A stretch of DNA of 63,502 nucleotides from assembly GCA_009908915.1 (NCBI GenBank), contig JAAAOJ010000012.1, positions 1 through 63,502 of the forward strand. The letters run 5' to 3'. Each line of letters starts with the position of its first letter. Within the stretch, counting starts at the first letter, position 1. Both the position numbers and the translations under genes were made by a program. A model generated the notes under the pieces. The model did not search any database. It saw only the letters and a program-made list of their open reading frames with translations, and was not told the origin of the DNA. Shown here in pieces: positions 8,827-17,766 of this stretch. The stretch is from Planctomycetota bacterium. Lineage in GTDB: Bacteria > Planctomycetota > Phycisphaerae > SM23-33.

Positions 8827-9376
8827 GGGCATGACGTCGGAGGACATGGGGGGCTGAGTGAAGAGAAGACCCTCACCCAGCCTCTCCCAAAGGGAGAGGA
8901 GTCAGAGAACCCCTCCCCCTCTGGGGGAGGTGGCGAGCCAGCGAGCCGGTGGGGGTGGCCTGAGGAAGGGCATGACGTCGGAGGGCATGGGGGCTGAGTG
9001 AAGAGAAGATCCCCACCCAGCCTCTCCCAAAGGGAGAGGAGTCAGAGAACCCTCCCCCTCTGGGGGAGGTGGCGAGTCCGCGAGCCGGTGGGGGCTCTTT
9101 GGCCAGCGCCAAGGGCCAAGGGCCTGGGGCTCAAGAAGCAAGACCCTCACCCAGCCTCTCCCAGAGGGAGAGGAGTCAGAGAACCCCTCCCCCTCTGGGG
9201 GAGGTGGCGAGCCTGCGAGCCGGTGGGGGTGGCCTGAGGAAGGGCATGACGTCGGAGGGCATGGGGGCTGAGTGAAGAGAAGATCCCCACCCAGCCTCTC
9301 CCAAAGGGAGAGGAGTCAGAGAACCCCTCCCCCTCTGGGGGAGGGGCCGAGCCGCGAGCCGGTGAGGGTGGCCTGA
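8827..9376. repeat. Four degenerate copies of a roughly 140-bp GC-rich palindromic repeat
   Basis: Copies begin near 8827, 8969, 9139 and 9241. Each contains a CTCTCCC-AAAGGGAGAG hairpin, a CTCCCCCTC-TGGGGGAG hairpin and a GCGAGCCGGTGGGGG end. Copies 1, 2 and 4 are also joined by GCATGACGTCGGAGG. Copy 3 lacks the leading segment. A related shorter piece is seen at about 34796-34880. The array looks like a nested or serial insertion of a non-coding intergenic element. It lies between the efflux promoter and a gene remnant whose 3' end it has replaced. Confidence 0.85.
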
Positions 9377-9710
9377 TGCACGGCTCGACGCTGGGGAATG
9401 GTTGCAGGCTATCCAGATCGGCCAGCCAGGCGCTATGCATTCCCGTGGAGGCGCTCGCATGCTGAAGCAGGTGTCGTTGCCCGTTGGTTCCAAGAGCTTC
9501 CAGTGCCAACCCGACCAACCATTCGATCAGCGTCGGGCCCGTCGCAAGCAGCCGTCCGAGACGTCGGATGGCAAGACAATCTTCCCACGCCGCGTCAGAC
9601 GTTCTCTCTGCCGTGCGATACATCGCCCGTGCCATCAATCCCTGCGCTGCGTAGCGAATCTCGTGCAGGGATGGCAGCAACATGCTGTACATGATCGCCG
9701 GTTTGCTCAC
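9377..9710 (-). pseudogene. Remnant of a planctomycete-type hypothetical protein
   Basis: The frame from 9710 reads as convincing helical protein for about 110 residues (ALEALGT, A-I-R-R-L-G-R-L-L-A-T-G-P-T-L-I-E-W-L-V-G). This resembles a planctomycete family of unknown function that carries a R-L-A-R-L-V-G-Q-G-P-T-L-I-E-like segment; that match is from memory and not checked. The frame then runs straight into translated repeat DNA at about 9377, so the C-terminal part has been lost. Confidence 0.55.
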
Positions 9711-9839
9711 GACAACCGGGCGGCGTGTTGCGCGCTGTGCCCGCCGTTACGACGCACGGCTATGAGGACACACCCGCGGCACCCACACGCTGCCCCCAAG
9801 GAAATGCCCGCGTCCATACGGACGCCCTGCGCCTGGTGT

Positions 9840-10346
9840 TCAGCGGATGCTGATTTCTTCGAGACGGTCGGCGTGGGTGTCGAGCAGCAGACAGGTGCAG
9901 TCGCGTCGGCCTCGGGGGTGCCACAGCGCGCCGGGGTTCAGCACGCGGGCCTCGGCGAGCCGTTCGTCGCGCCGACGATGCGAATGTCCGTGGCAGACGT
10001 AGCGGAACTGTCCCCCGCGGACCAGCTCATCGAGCAGGTGTTGCAGGTGGCCGTGTGTAGCGGCAAGGTGCTCGCCGTCGCCCAGTGGAACGGCCACGAA
10101 GTCAATAGCGAACGTCACGCCGCAGGCCTCGGCGGCCTGGCGGAGGCCGGCTTCCTCGTGGCGGTCCATGTTACCCGCCACCAGCCACGCCGGCGCGTCC
10201 GAGCCGGCCAGGACCTCGACGTCCTCGGCAGCGGTGATGTCGCCGCAATGCACGACGGCCTCGGCCCCGCGCGCGGCCAGTTGTGCCACGGCCTCGGCGA
10301 GGCGGTCGCTTCGTCCGTGCGAGTCACTGACGATACCGATCTTCAT
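9840..10346 (-). CDS. YfcE/MJ0936-type metallophosphoesterase
   Basis: A 168-residue calcineurin-like phosphoesterase. All metal-binding motifs are present in order: D-S-H-G-R (residues 8-12), H-C-G-D (about 33-36), G-N-M-D, T-H-G-H and H-G-H-S-H. The fold is the small YfcE type, whose members hydrolyse phosphodiesters with Mn or Ni. The physiological substrate is unknown. It starts three bases after yebC and probably ends the hisG-TPR-yebC operon. Confidence 0.9.
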   Translation of the reverse strand: MKIGIVSDSHGRSDRLAEAVAQLAARGAEAVVHCGDITAAEDVEVLAGSDAPAWLVAGNMDRHEEAGLRQAAEACGVTFAIDFVAVPLGDGEHLAATHGHLQHLLDELVRGGQFRYVCHGHSHRRRDERLAEARVLNPGALWHPRGRRDCTCLLLDTHADRLEEISIR

Positions 10347-10349
10347 GCG

Positions 10350-11099
10350 TCACTCGGCGAGTTCGGCCATCAGGGAGTCCGGCACGTCGAAGTTGCTGTA
10401 GACCTTCTGGACGTCGTCGTGGTCTTCGAGGTCCTCGGTGAACTGGACTAGCTTGCGGGCGGTCGCTTCGTCGGGCGTGACCATGTTGCCCGCGACCATC
10501 GCCAGCTCGGAGCTGTCCGGCTCGATACCCTTGGCGTCGAGGGCGTCCTTGACGTCCTTGAAGGCCGACGGATCGCAGGAGATCTGGAAGAAGTCGTCCT
10601 CAAGGACCACGTCATCGGCACCGGTGTCGAGGGCGACTTCCATCAGGGCGTCTTCGTCGGTCTTGTCCGCGGCGATCAGGAACGTGCCCTTTTGCTCGAA
10701 CATGTAGGCCACGCAGTTGGTCGCGCCGAGTGTGCCACCGACGCGTTCAAAGAACTTTCGCATCTCCGGTGCGGTCCGGTTACGGTTGTCGGTGAGGCAG
10801 CTGATCATGAACGCCACGCCGCCGGGGCCGTAGCCTTCGTAGATCACCTCTTCGTAGTTCTCGCCGCCCAGTTCGCCCGTGCCCTTCTTGATGGCGTTGG
10901 CGATGGTGTCCTTGGGCATGTTGGCCTGCTTGGCTTCATCAACGGCGTATCGCAGGGCGAGGTTGGCCTCGGGGTCACCGCCGCCGTCCTTGGCGGCCAC
11001 GATGATCTGCCGGGCGATCTTCGACCAGATCTTGCCACGCTTGGCGTCCTGGCGCCCCTTGCGGTGCTTGATGTTTGCCCATTTACTGTGTCCTGCCAT
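10350..11099 (-). CDS. yebC: YebC/TACO1-family protein
   Basis: The start is diagnostic (MAGHSKWANIKHRKGRQDA), and the 249-residue length and three-domain layout fit. YebC-type proteins were first described as transcription regulators. More recent work on family members links them to translation through difficult proline stretches at the ribosome. Acidic patches in the second half match the family. It is separated from the TPR gene by only two bases (TAA-CC-ATG). Confidence 0.95.
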   Translation of the reverse strand: MAGHSKWANIKHRKGRQDAKRGKIWSKIARQIIVAAKDGGGDPEANLALRYAVDEAKQANMPKDTIANAIKKGTGELGGENYEEVIYEGYGPGGVAFMISCLTDNRNRTAPEMRKFFERVGGTLGATNCVAYMFEQKGTFLIAADKTDEDALMEVALDTGADDVVLEDDFFQISCDPSAFKDVKDALDAKGIEPDSSELAMVAGNMVTPDEATARKLVQFTEDLEDHDDVQKVYSNFDVPDSLMAELAE

Positions 11100-11101
11100 G
11101 G

Positions 11102-14100
11102 TTACTGCTCCATCTCGACGTGCGGCATGTCCGCGTCCGCGTTGTCGGGGGTGTCGGTTTCGGTGGCATTGCGAATTTTCGCCTGGTGGGCCTCGCTCAG
11201 CGGGGCGACCGGGGCGGGTTGATTGTCTTTGACGGCCTGGATCTTTTTCGGCGTATTCTCGAGGACCAGCCGCAGGTCCTTGCTGTCGTCCTCATCCTCA
11301 CCCCGCTGCAGCGCGACCTGCCAGATGCGGACAGCGCGGTGCTTCCAGCCGAGGCGATAAAGCGTATCGCCCAGGTGGTCCCAGATAATCGGGTGATCGC
11401 CGAGGTCCTTCGCCTCATCGAGTTCGTCCGGCTTGGGCAGCTGACTGAGCAGCAGCGCGGCGGCCTCGCTGAACTTCGCCTGCTTGTAGTAGGTCCACGC
11501 CAGCGTGTCAACGATGTGCGTGGCCAGGCCGACGTCCTTGATCGCGTCGATGGCCAGTCGCTCGGCCCGATCGAGCTTGCGGCCGGCTTCGGCATAGCTG
11601 TAGGCCAAGTTGTTCTGCAGCATCGCGTCGTCGCTCCGGATCTCGATGGCCCGTTCGAGTGCGGCAATAGCCTCGTTGGTCTTGCCCAATTCCCCCAGGA
11701 CCGCCGCCCGGACATTGTGCAGGTCGGCGTTGTTGGGATCGTTGACGATGATCGCGTTGATCGCCTTGAGGGCCTCGTCGCTCTTGTGCCGCCACATCAG
11801 CATCTCGACGCGGGACTGCCTCGCCACCGTCAGCGACTTGAGTTGCTCCGGCGAGGGCGATTCGACGGCCTCGAGTTTCTCGATGCGTTCATCCAGCAGT
11901 TTCACGGCCGGCTGGAAATTCTTCTCCCGCCCGAGCAGAACGGCCAGTCGCACGCAGGGATCCTGTTCGCCTTGGAGGTCGTCGGCGAAGCTTCTGGCGA
12001 TTTCGATGGCTCGGTCGATCCTGCCTCGCTCGATGGCGAGCCTCATCTTCAGTTCCGAGGCCACGGCGAGAATGCTCGTGGCGTTGGTTTCGCCCTGGAC
12101 GGTGCGGGCCTTGTCGAGCACGGTCTCGGCGAAGCGGTCGGCCTGGTCCCACGCTTCGGACTCCACGGCGACGTCGAAGCACTGCCACAGGCCCCAGATG
12201 CCCTCGCCGGCCTGGGCGACCGGCAGGGCCCTGTCGAACTGCCCGGCCTTGCAGTACAGCACGGCCTGGGTATGTCGCAGGGCGTTCGCGAGTTCGCCGG
12301 GGGCGTCATCAATCAGCGACCCGATCCACTCGGCACCCGCTTCGTGTCGGCCGGCCTTCTCGTACAGAGCGCCGACGATGGTAATCAGCCGAATGTCCTG
12401 CCGTGTGCCGGCCAAGAGGTTCCGCAGCAACTCGATGGCCTCGTCGTACGTCTCCTGCTCGGCCAGTACGGTCGCCAGGAGGCGTTGCAGGTCGGGGTCG
12501 TTCTCGTTCTCAGCCAGCAGACCGCGGACGAAGCTGTCCGCCTGATCGGGCTGGTCGGCATGCACATACTGGAGAATCGCCTGCCGCGCGTCGGCGTCCT
12601 CGCCGGAGGTCTTGTGGATCTCACGCCAGAGCTTCGCGGCGTCGGTGTGCTGGCCCGGGATTCGCAGGCCGAGTTGGCGGGCGAGCAGGCGTTTGGCTTC
12701 GAGGTCCGTCGGCTGGGCCTTGATAATCTCCCGAAGGCGGAGGACGACGCGGTCGTGTACGGCGGCGGGCAGGATGTGGCGATACTGCTGCACGCTGGCA
12801 AAGCCTTCGCTGCCGGCCCGGACGAACATCTCGCTGGGCAGGCTGGCGGAGTTTCGCGCTATCTCGCCCTGCACAAGCAGGCTCGTGACGCCCGGGCGGT
12901 CGCCGTAGCTGCGGCGGAGGCGTTCGAGGACGACGCGGGCCTTGTCATGTTCGCCGGTGCGGATGTAGATTTCCGCGAGCATCGCCAGCGATTCGTACTC
13001 GCGCGGCTGCGTGCGAAACAGGTCGCGGGCGATCTTCTCGGCCTCGCCGAGGTCGCCGCGCCGGGTGTATAGGTCGAAGAGCTTGCGATACAGCCCGAGG
13101 TCCTCCGGCCGCAGGTCGATGGCATCCCGCAGCGCTTCCTCAGACTTCGCGCGGTAACGGGAGACGGCGGCCCAGTCTGCGTTGGCGATGGCGGCCTTGG
13201 CCTTGCGATCGTAGACGTCAGCCAGGGCCAGCAGCGTCTGCAGGTGCGTGCTGCTCTGTCGGCGTGCCTTCTCGAATACGGCGATCGCCTCGTCCAGGCG
13301 GCCGCGTGCGAGTTCGGTCCGGCCCAGCAGGTAGTTGTAGAGGTGGCTGTCTTCGGCGACGTCCTGGACCATGTCCAGCAGCACGGCGACGTCGTCTTCG
13401 TTCTCGGATTCGAGGTAGAGATCGAGCAGGGCCTCGTAGACGGGCAGGAAGTCCTTGCGTTCGGCGGCGGCCCGGCGGTAGTGGTCGGCGGCCTTGAGGG
13501 ACTTGCCGAGTTGCTCGGCCAGCGTGCCGGCGACGTAGTGCAGGGCGTACTTGTTCTTGCCGTCGGCGGCGTAGGTCGTCCTGCTGAACTCATCGAGCAA
13601 CGTCTCGGGCGGGTCGTGGCGGAGGATCTCGTCCACGCCGGTTCGAACGGCGGGCACGGCGTCGGCGTTGCGGACAAGCGTCTCAGCCAACAGCGTCAGG
13701 GCGCGTGTGTAATCGCCCTTGGCGGCGTGGATGGCGGCCAGCCGCTGGGCGGCATCGGCGTTGGAGGGGATCTCGGCGAGGATGGCCTGGAGGATGTCGA
13801 CGCCGGCGTCCTGCGAGCCCAGGTCGGCGGCGACGTCGGCCAGACGCAGGCCAATGTCGGCCGGGGCCGCGTCCGTGCCGGCACGCTGGCGAATCCGCTC
13901 CCACAGTTGAGCGGGCAGGTCCGGCTTGGCGGCCTGTCGGCAGAGGCGCTCGGCCAGTACCGGCAGGGCGGCCTGAACGCCTTCGGCGGCTGTCAACTCC
14001 ACCAGCAGCTCCTGTGCTTCCTCGAAGCGGCCGAGATCGATCCGCAGGCCCAGCAGGTACTGGGCGGTTCGCGTGTCGCTGCGATTGGTCTGCCAGGCGC

Positions 14101-14914
14101 GCTCGAGCAGTGCGGCGGCCCGGGGTTTCTCGCGAAGGAGGATCAGCAGCCGGCCTCGCAGGACAAGCAGCTTCTCGGGGTTCATCAGCAGGTCGCGAAG
14201 GGCTTCTTCCTCGCGGTAGTTCGAGCCATGCGCGGCGATCCACTCGCCGAGCCGCCGGTAGCACTCGACGGCGGCGGTGAAGTAGCCGCGGCGTTCGAGG
14301 AGTTGGGCGAGCAGCAGCGTGGCCATGGCCGTCTCGGGCTTCTCCGGGTTGGCGTTTTTGGCCACCCGGGCCATGCGGAAGTGACGGACGGCGCGGTCGA
14401 CGTCCTTCTGCTGCAGGGCGAGGCGGCCGAGCGTGAACTGCAGTTCGACGTCGTCGCCGAGGTATTCGGCGGCCTTGGCCAGGTGGTTCTCAGCTTTGCC
14501 ATAATCGGGCAGTTGCATGTAGGTCAGCCCGAGGACGTACTGGATTGTCGGGTTGTTGGGGTCGTATCCGACAGCCCGTTCGGCCTTGGCGATGGCTCCG
14601 GGGATATCGCCTGTCTTACGAAGGTCGCGTGCATCGGCAAGCAGTTCCTTGGCGTTGTCGGGCAGTTCGCGGTCGTAGGTCTTCTCGGCCGGGGCAGGCA
14701 AGTCGGGCAATTCGTCGAGGCTGAGGGCCGCTTCCTTTGGCAGGGGGGGCGGCGTTTCGCCGGGTGGCGTGTCGGGCGCTGAGTTGGTGGCGATGGCTTC
14801 GGCGGGCTCCGTTGGTGTGTCGGCCTGCGGTTGCGGCTGCTTACCACAGCCCGGCAGTGCGGTCGGCGCCAGTGCGACGGCGACGGCAGCGACGATGACG
14901 AGACGGTATTTCAC
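11102..14914 (-). CDS. Large TPR-repeat lipoprotein
   Basis: A signal peptide with a lipobox (L-P-G-C at residues 20-23) marks an exported lipoprotein of 1270 residues. After a Pro/Thr-rich linker almost the whole chain is made of tetratricopeptide-type repeats. Clear units include [39 protein letters not shown] and [20 protein letters not shown], the last near residue 1100. The array would form a solenoid that scaffolds protein complexes, probably in the periplasm. Start is GTG and overlaps the hisG stop by four bases. No catalytic domain is visible. Confidence 0.85.
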   Translation of the reverse strand: MKYRLVIVAAVAVALAPTALPGCGKQPQPQADTPTEPAEAIATNSAPDTPPGETPPPLPKEAALSLDELPDLPAPAEKTYDRELPDNAKELLADARDLRKTGDIPGAIAKAERAVGYDPNNPTIQYVLGLTYMQLPDYGKAENHLAKAAEYLGDDVELQFTLGRLALQQKDVDRAVRHFRMARVAKNANPEKPETAMATLLLAQLLERRGYFTAAVECYRRLGEWIAAHGSNYREEEALRDLLMNPEKLLVLRGRLLILLREKPRAAALLERAWQTNRSDTRTAQYLLGLRIDLGRFEEAQELLVELTAAEGVQAALPVLAERLCRQAAKPDLPAQLWERIRQRAGTDAAPADIGLRLADVAADLGSQDAGVDILQAILAEIPSNADAAQRLAAIHAAKGDYTRALTLLAETLVRNADAVPAVRTGVDEILRHDPPETLLDEFSRTTYAADGKNKYALHYVAGTLAEQLGKSLKAADHYRRAAAERKDFLPVYEALLDLYLESENEDDVAVLLDMVQDVAEDSHLYNYLLGRTELARGRLDEAIAVFEKARRQSSTHLQTLLALADVYDRKAKAAIANADWAAVSRYRAKSEEALRDAIDLRPEDLGLYRKLFDLYTRRGDLGEAEKIARDLFRTQPREYESLAMLAEIYIRTGEHDKARVVLERLRRSYGDRPGVTSLLVQGEIARNSASLPSEMFVRAGSEGFASVQQYRHILPAAVHDRVVLRLREIIKAQPTDLEAKRLLARQLGLRIPGQHTDAAKLWREIHKTSGEDADARQAILQYVHADQPDQADSFVRGLLAENENDPDLQRLLATVLAEQETYDEAIELLRNLLAGTRQDIRLITIVGALYEKAGRHEAGAEWIGSLIDDAPGELANALRHTQAVLYCKAGQFDRALPVAQAGEGIWGLWQCFDVAVESEAWDQADRFAETVLDKARTVQGETNATSILAVASELKMRLAIERGRIDRAIEIARSFADDLQGEQDPCVRLAVLLGREKNFQPAVKLLDERIEKLEAVESPSPEQLKSLTVARQSRVEMLMWRHKSDEALKAINAIIVNDPNNADLHNVRAAVLGELGKTNEAIAALERAIEIRSDDAMLQNNLAYSYAEAGRKLDRAERLAIDAIKDVGLATHIVDTLAWTYYKQAKFSEAAALLLSQLPKPDELDEAKDLGDHPIIWDHLGDTLYRLGWKHRAVRIWQVALQRGEDEDDSKDLRLVLENTPKKIQAVKDNQPAPVAPLSEAHQAKIRNATETDTPDNADADMPHVEMEQ

Positions 14915-15798
14915 GGGATGACCTTGTTCAGCGGATAGGTGATCAGACCGGTCGCGCCGGCCCGCTTGAGCTGCGGCACGAGGTCGCGTTCGACCTTCTC
15001 CTCGACGATCACTTCCAGGGCCAGCCAGTCGTCTTCGGCCAGGTGCGAGACGGTAGGGCTCTTCTCGGCGGGGAGCAGTTCGAGGATCGCCTCGAGGCGG
15101 TCCTTGGGGGCGTTCATTTTCAGGCCGACCTTGTCGCGGGCTTCGATCGCGCCGGTCAGCAGCAGGGCGATGTTCTCGATTGTCTCGCGTTTCCAGTCGA
15201 TTCTCAGCGCGTCCTTGTTGGCGATCAGGCGCGTCGTGGAGGTCATGATCGTGTCGATCACGCGCAGCTTGTTGGCCCGAAGGCTCGAGCCGGTTTCCGT
15301 GACGTCCACGATCCCGTCCAGCAGCCGGGCCTTGACTTCCGTGGCGCCCCAGGAGAACTCCACCTTGACGTTCACGCCGTGGTCTTCGAAGTACGTCTGT
15401 GTGACCTGCAACAGTTCCGTTGCCACAATGCCGCCGTTGAGGTCCTTGACGTCTTTGACGTCACTTTCCTCGGGCACGGCGAGCACCCAGCGTGCGGGGC
15501 GCGAGGTGGCCTTGGAGTAGGTCAGCTCGCAGATCTCCTCGACGTCCGAGCCGTTTTCACAGATCCAGTCGTGGCCGGTCAGACCGAGGTCGACAATGCC
15601 GTCCTCAACGTAGCGGCTCATCTCCTGCGCGCGGAACAGGATCGCCGTCATCCGGTCATCGTCGACCGAGCCGAAATAGCTCCGCGAGGGCACCTTGACG
15701 TCGTAGCCGGCGCGATGGAACAGGTCCAGCGTGCTCTCCTGCAAAGAGCCCTTGGGAATGCCCAGAACGAGTTTGTCTTCAGTGGCCTTGTGGACCAT
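14911..15798 (-). CDS. hisG: ATP phosphoribosyltransferase HisG, long form
   Basis: First step of histidine synthesis: ATP and PRPP give N1-(5-phosphoribosyl)-ATP. Motifs seen are L-G-I-P-K-G-S-L at the start, D-L-G-L-T-G-H-D-W, and [12 protein letters not shown] for PRPP binding. The 295-residue length includes the C-terminal ACT-like regulatory domain ([21 protein letters not shown]). This is therefore the self-sufficient form that does not need HisZ and is inhibited by histidine. No other his genes are nearby. Confidence 0.95.
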   Translation of the reverse strand: MVHKATEDKLVLGIPKGSLQESTLDLFHRAGYDVKVPSRSYFGSVDDDRMTAILFRAQEMSRYVEDGIVDLGLTGHDWICENGSDVEEICELTYSKATSRPARWVLAVPEESDVKDVKDLNGGIVATELLQVTQTYFEDHGVNVKVEFSWGATEVKARLLDGIVDVTETGSSLRANKLRVIDTIMTSTTRLIANKDALRIDWKRETIENIALLLTGAIEARDKVGLKMNAPKDRLEAILELLPAEKSPTVSHLAEDDWLALEVIVEEKVERDLVPQLKRAGATGLITYPLNKVIP

Positions 15799-15828
15799 TG
15801 TGTCTCCTGATTGCCTCCATGATAGATG

Positions 15829-16857
15829 CTACTTCTTCTTACGGGTTCCGCTCTTTTTCTTCTTGGCGGATTTCGATGTCGTTGACGTCCGGCTGGATGA
15901 TGTCTTTGTCGCCTTCTTCCGACTCTTCTTCGTCGCCTTCTTCTTGGCGGCCTTCTTTGTCGCGTTTTTCGCGGCCTTCTTCCTTGCTGCTTTTTTTGCC
16001 GTCTTCTTTGTCGTTTTCTTTGCCGTTTCCTTTTTGGTTGTCTTCTTCGCGGTTGTCTTTTTCGCGGTCTTCTTGGTCGACTTGGCCTTCTTTTTTTCGG
16101 CCGTCCTGGCCTTCTTGGCCTTCTTCGCCTCTTTCTCTTCTTCGCGTGCCTTGGCCTCCCGGGCTTCTCTTGCGGCTTGCTCGGCCTTGCGGGCGGCCTT
16201 CTCGGCAGCCTTCCTGGCCTCGGCCTCTTCGGTGCGCTTCTTCTCGATGGCCGTCCAGTGTGTACGGATGTACTTGCGGAAGAACACGTGGGCGGTCATG
16301 TTGTCCTTCTGGTTAATCACGCGTTCGAGGAAGGCCTGGGTATCGGCGACGTCCGTTTCTTCGTCCACGCATCCGGTGACGATCAGGGCATCGACGAGTG
16401 CGGCGTCGACGGGAATCGCATGGACCTCAAAGACGGTCATCGACACCAGCGCCTCGGCGTACGGGCTCAGACCGAGTTCCTGCAGGTGGCGGCGCACGTC
16501 GCGTTTCGAGTACTGCCGCATGTATTCCACGCTCATGGAGCTGGCGCGGCCGTAGATGCCGTGCAGCACCTGGGCGATGGTCTGGGCCTTCTCGTGGGCA
16601 CAGGGCAGGTCCTTGCCGATACACGCGACGATCTCGCTGGAGATGCAGACCCGAAACTCGTTGAGGTCGACGAACTCCTCACCGATAGCGGCCATCGCCT
16701 GGCCGACCTGGTCGGCACGTGCGTCATCGGCGAGAATCGCCTCGATGATCAGGCTAACGGGATCGTCGACGGCGACCTCGCTGGACTCGACCTTCTGCTT
16801 GCGAGCCTCGGTGATGAGCTTGCGGATTTTCGGTTCGTAGCTGCGGGCATTCTTCAT
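15829..16857 (-). CDS. Endonuclease III-like protein with histone-like lysine-rich tail
   Basis: Residues about 1-205 resemble the helical HhH-GPD fold of endonuclease III. DPVSLIIEAILADDAR matches the usual start of the domain, LQELGLSPYAEALV sits where the hairpin LPGVGxKTA should be, and HAIPVDAALVDALIVTG matches the catalytic VDTHV region. The Asp is kept but the catalytic Lys and the iron-sulfur cysteines are not seen. Residues about 210-342 are Ala/Lys/Thr repeats (KKTTAKKTTKKETAKKTTKK) like histone H1 or HU tails, giving a strongly basic DNA-binding tail. It overlaps rbfA by four bases. Likely a DNA-binding protein; enzymatic activity is doubtful. Confidence 0.6.
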   Translation of the reverse strand: MKNARSYEPKIRKLITEARKQKVESSEVAVDDPVSLIIEAILADDARADQVGQAMAAIGEEFVDLNEFRVCISSEIVACIGKDLPCAHEKAQTIAQVLHGIYGRASSMSVEYMRQYSKRDVRRHLQELGLSPYAEALVSMTVFEVHAIPVDAALVDALIVTGCVDEETDVADTQAFLERVINQKDNMTAHVFFRKYIRTHWTAIEKKRTEEAEARKAAEKAARKAEQAAREAREAKAREEEKEAKKAKKARTAEKKKAKSTKKTAKKTTAKKTTKKETAKKTTKKTAKKAARKKAAKNATKKAAKKKATKKSRKKATKTSSSRTSTTSKSAKKKKSGTRKKK

Positions 16858-17282
16858 CGGTGGGTGTCCTGGGCCGGTCCGGAGGCGTCATCGGCGTCGC
16901 TGCCGTCGGCCTTGGCCTGCTCCTTCTGGTGTATTTCGTCCATGACCTCCGAGATGAGGTTCAGCGTTTCCATGGTCTTCTTGAATCGCCGGTCGATCTT
17001 GAACTCCAGCACCGGCGTGTGCCGCATGCGGATCTGGTCGCCGATGGCTTCCTGAATGTAGCCGCGGGCGTGCCTCAGGGCTGCCAGGGTCGTTCTCTCC
17101 TGCTTCTCGTCGGCATGGGTGATCGATACGTAAACCGTCGCGGTCATGAGGTCTTCGGGCACCTCGACACGGGTCACGCTCGTCAGGGCCGGATCGAGGC
17201 GCGGATCGGCCATCTTGGCCAGCATCAACCGGCCGATAATTCGCTTGATCTGGCTGCCAACTCGTTCGGTTCGTCGTGACAT
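16854..17282 (-). CDS. rbfA: 30S ribosome-binding factor RbfA
   Basis: RbfA binds the maturing 30S subunit and helps process the 16S rRNA 5' end. The family features are the N-terminal R-x-E-R-V-G-S-Q-I-K-R-I-I-G, D-P-R-L-D-P-A-L-T-S-V-T-R-V and the KH-like R-H-T-P-V-L-E-F-K-I-D segment. It has 142 residues with a Ser/Asp-rich tail. It follows infB and DUF503, the usual nusA operon arrangement. Confidence 0.94.
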   Translation of the reverse strand: MSRRTERVGSQIKRIIGRLMLAKMADPRLDPALTSVTRVEVPEDLMTATVYVSITHADEKQERTTLAALRHARGYIQEAIGDQIRMRHTPVLEFKIDRRFKKTMETLNLISEVMDEIHQKEQAKADGSDADDASGPAQDTHR

Positions 17283-17379
17283 TGCGTGTTCTTATCGTGT
17301 ATCAGCCGCCGGGCCGCGGGGGGCGACGGCCGGATGCCGTGCCTGCTCTGGGGGGGCATGCCGTATTGTGATCGCCGAT

Positions 17380-17673
17380 CTACAGCCACTCGATATTCTG
17401 CTCGATGACCATCATGTCGCGGTGCTGCGTGGCGGCGTTGCAGATTTTCTGTATCTTGCTCTCGACGTATCGCCGGTCGTTGCCGACCATGGCGATGGCC
17501 AGGGCGGCCCGCCGGTGCGTGTCCAGGCCGTCGACCTCGGCGACCGAAACGTTGAACCGGTGGGCGAGGCGATCCTTGAAGCCTTTGACGATGCGCCGCT
17601 TGTCTTTCAGACTGTTGGCCTGCGGGACCGCCAGGTCAAGCTGTAGCAGGGCCAGTGTCGTGGTCATTGGCAT
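17380..17673 (-). CDS. DUF503 (YlxP-like) small protein
   Basis: A 97-residue DUF503 protein. The motifs S-L-K-D-K-R-R-I-V-K-G and N-V-S-V-A-E-V-D are typical. YlxP homologues lie between infB and rbfA in many bacteria and have been linked to ribosome assembly, but their exact role is unsettled. The Met at the third codon (17667) is an alternative start. Confidence 0.9.
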   Translation of the reverse strand: MPMTTTLALLQLDLAVPQANSLKDKRRIVKGFKDRLAHRFNVSVAEVDGLDTHRRAALAIAMVGNDRRYVESKIQKICNAATQHRDMMVIEQNIEWL

Positions 17674-17766
17674 CGCTGCCTTCCCACGGGGCTAGCAGCC
17701 CGTTCATACAAAACGTGCCGCGACCCCGCGCCGCGATCGATTTCTAACCGAATTCCAAACGGACTG

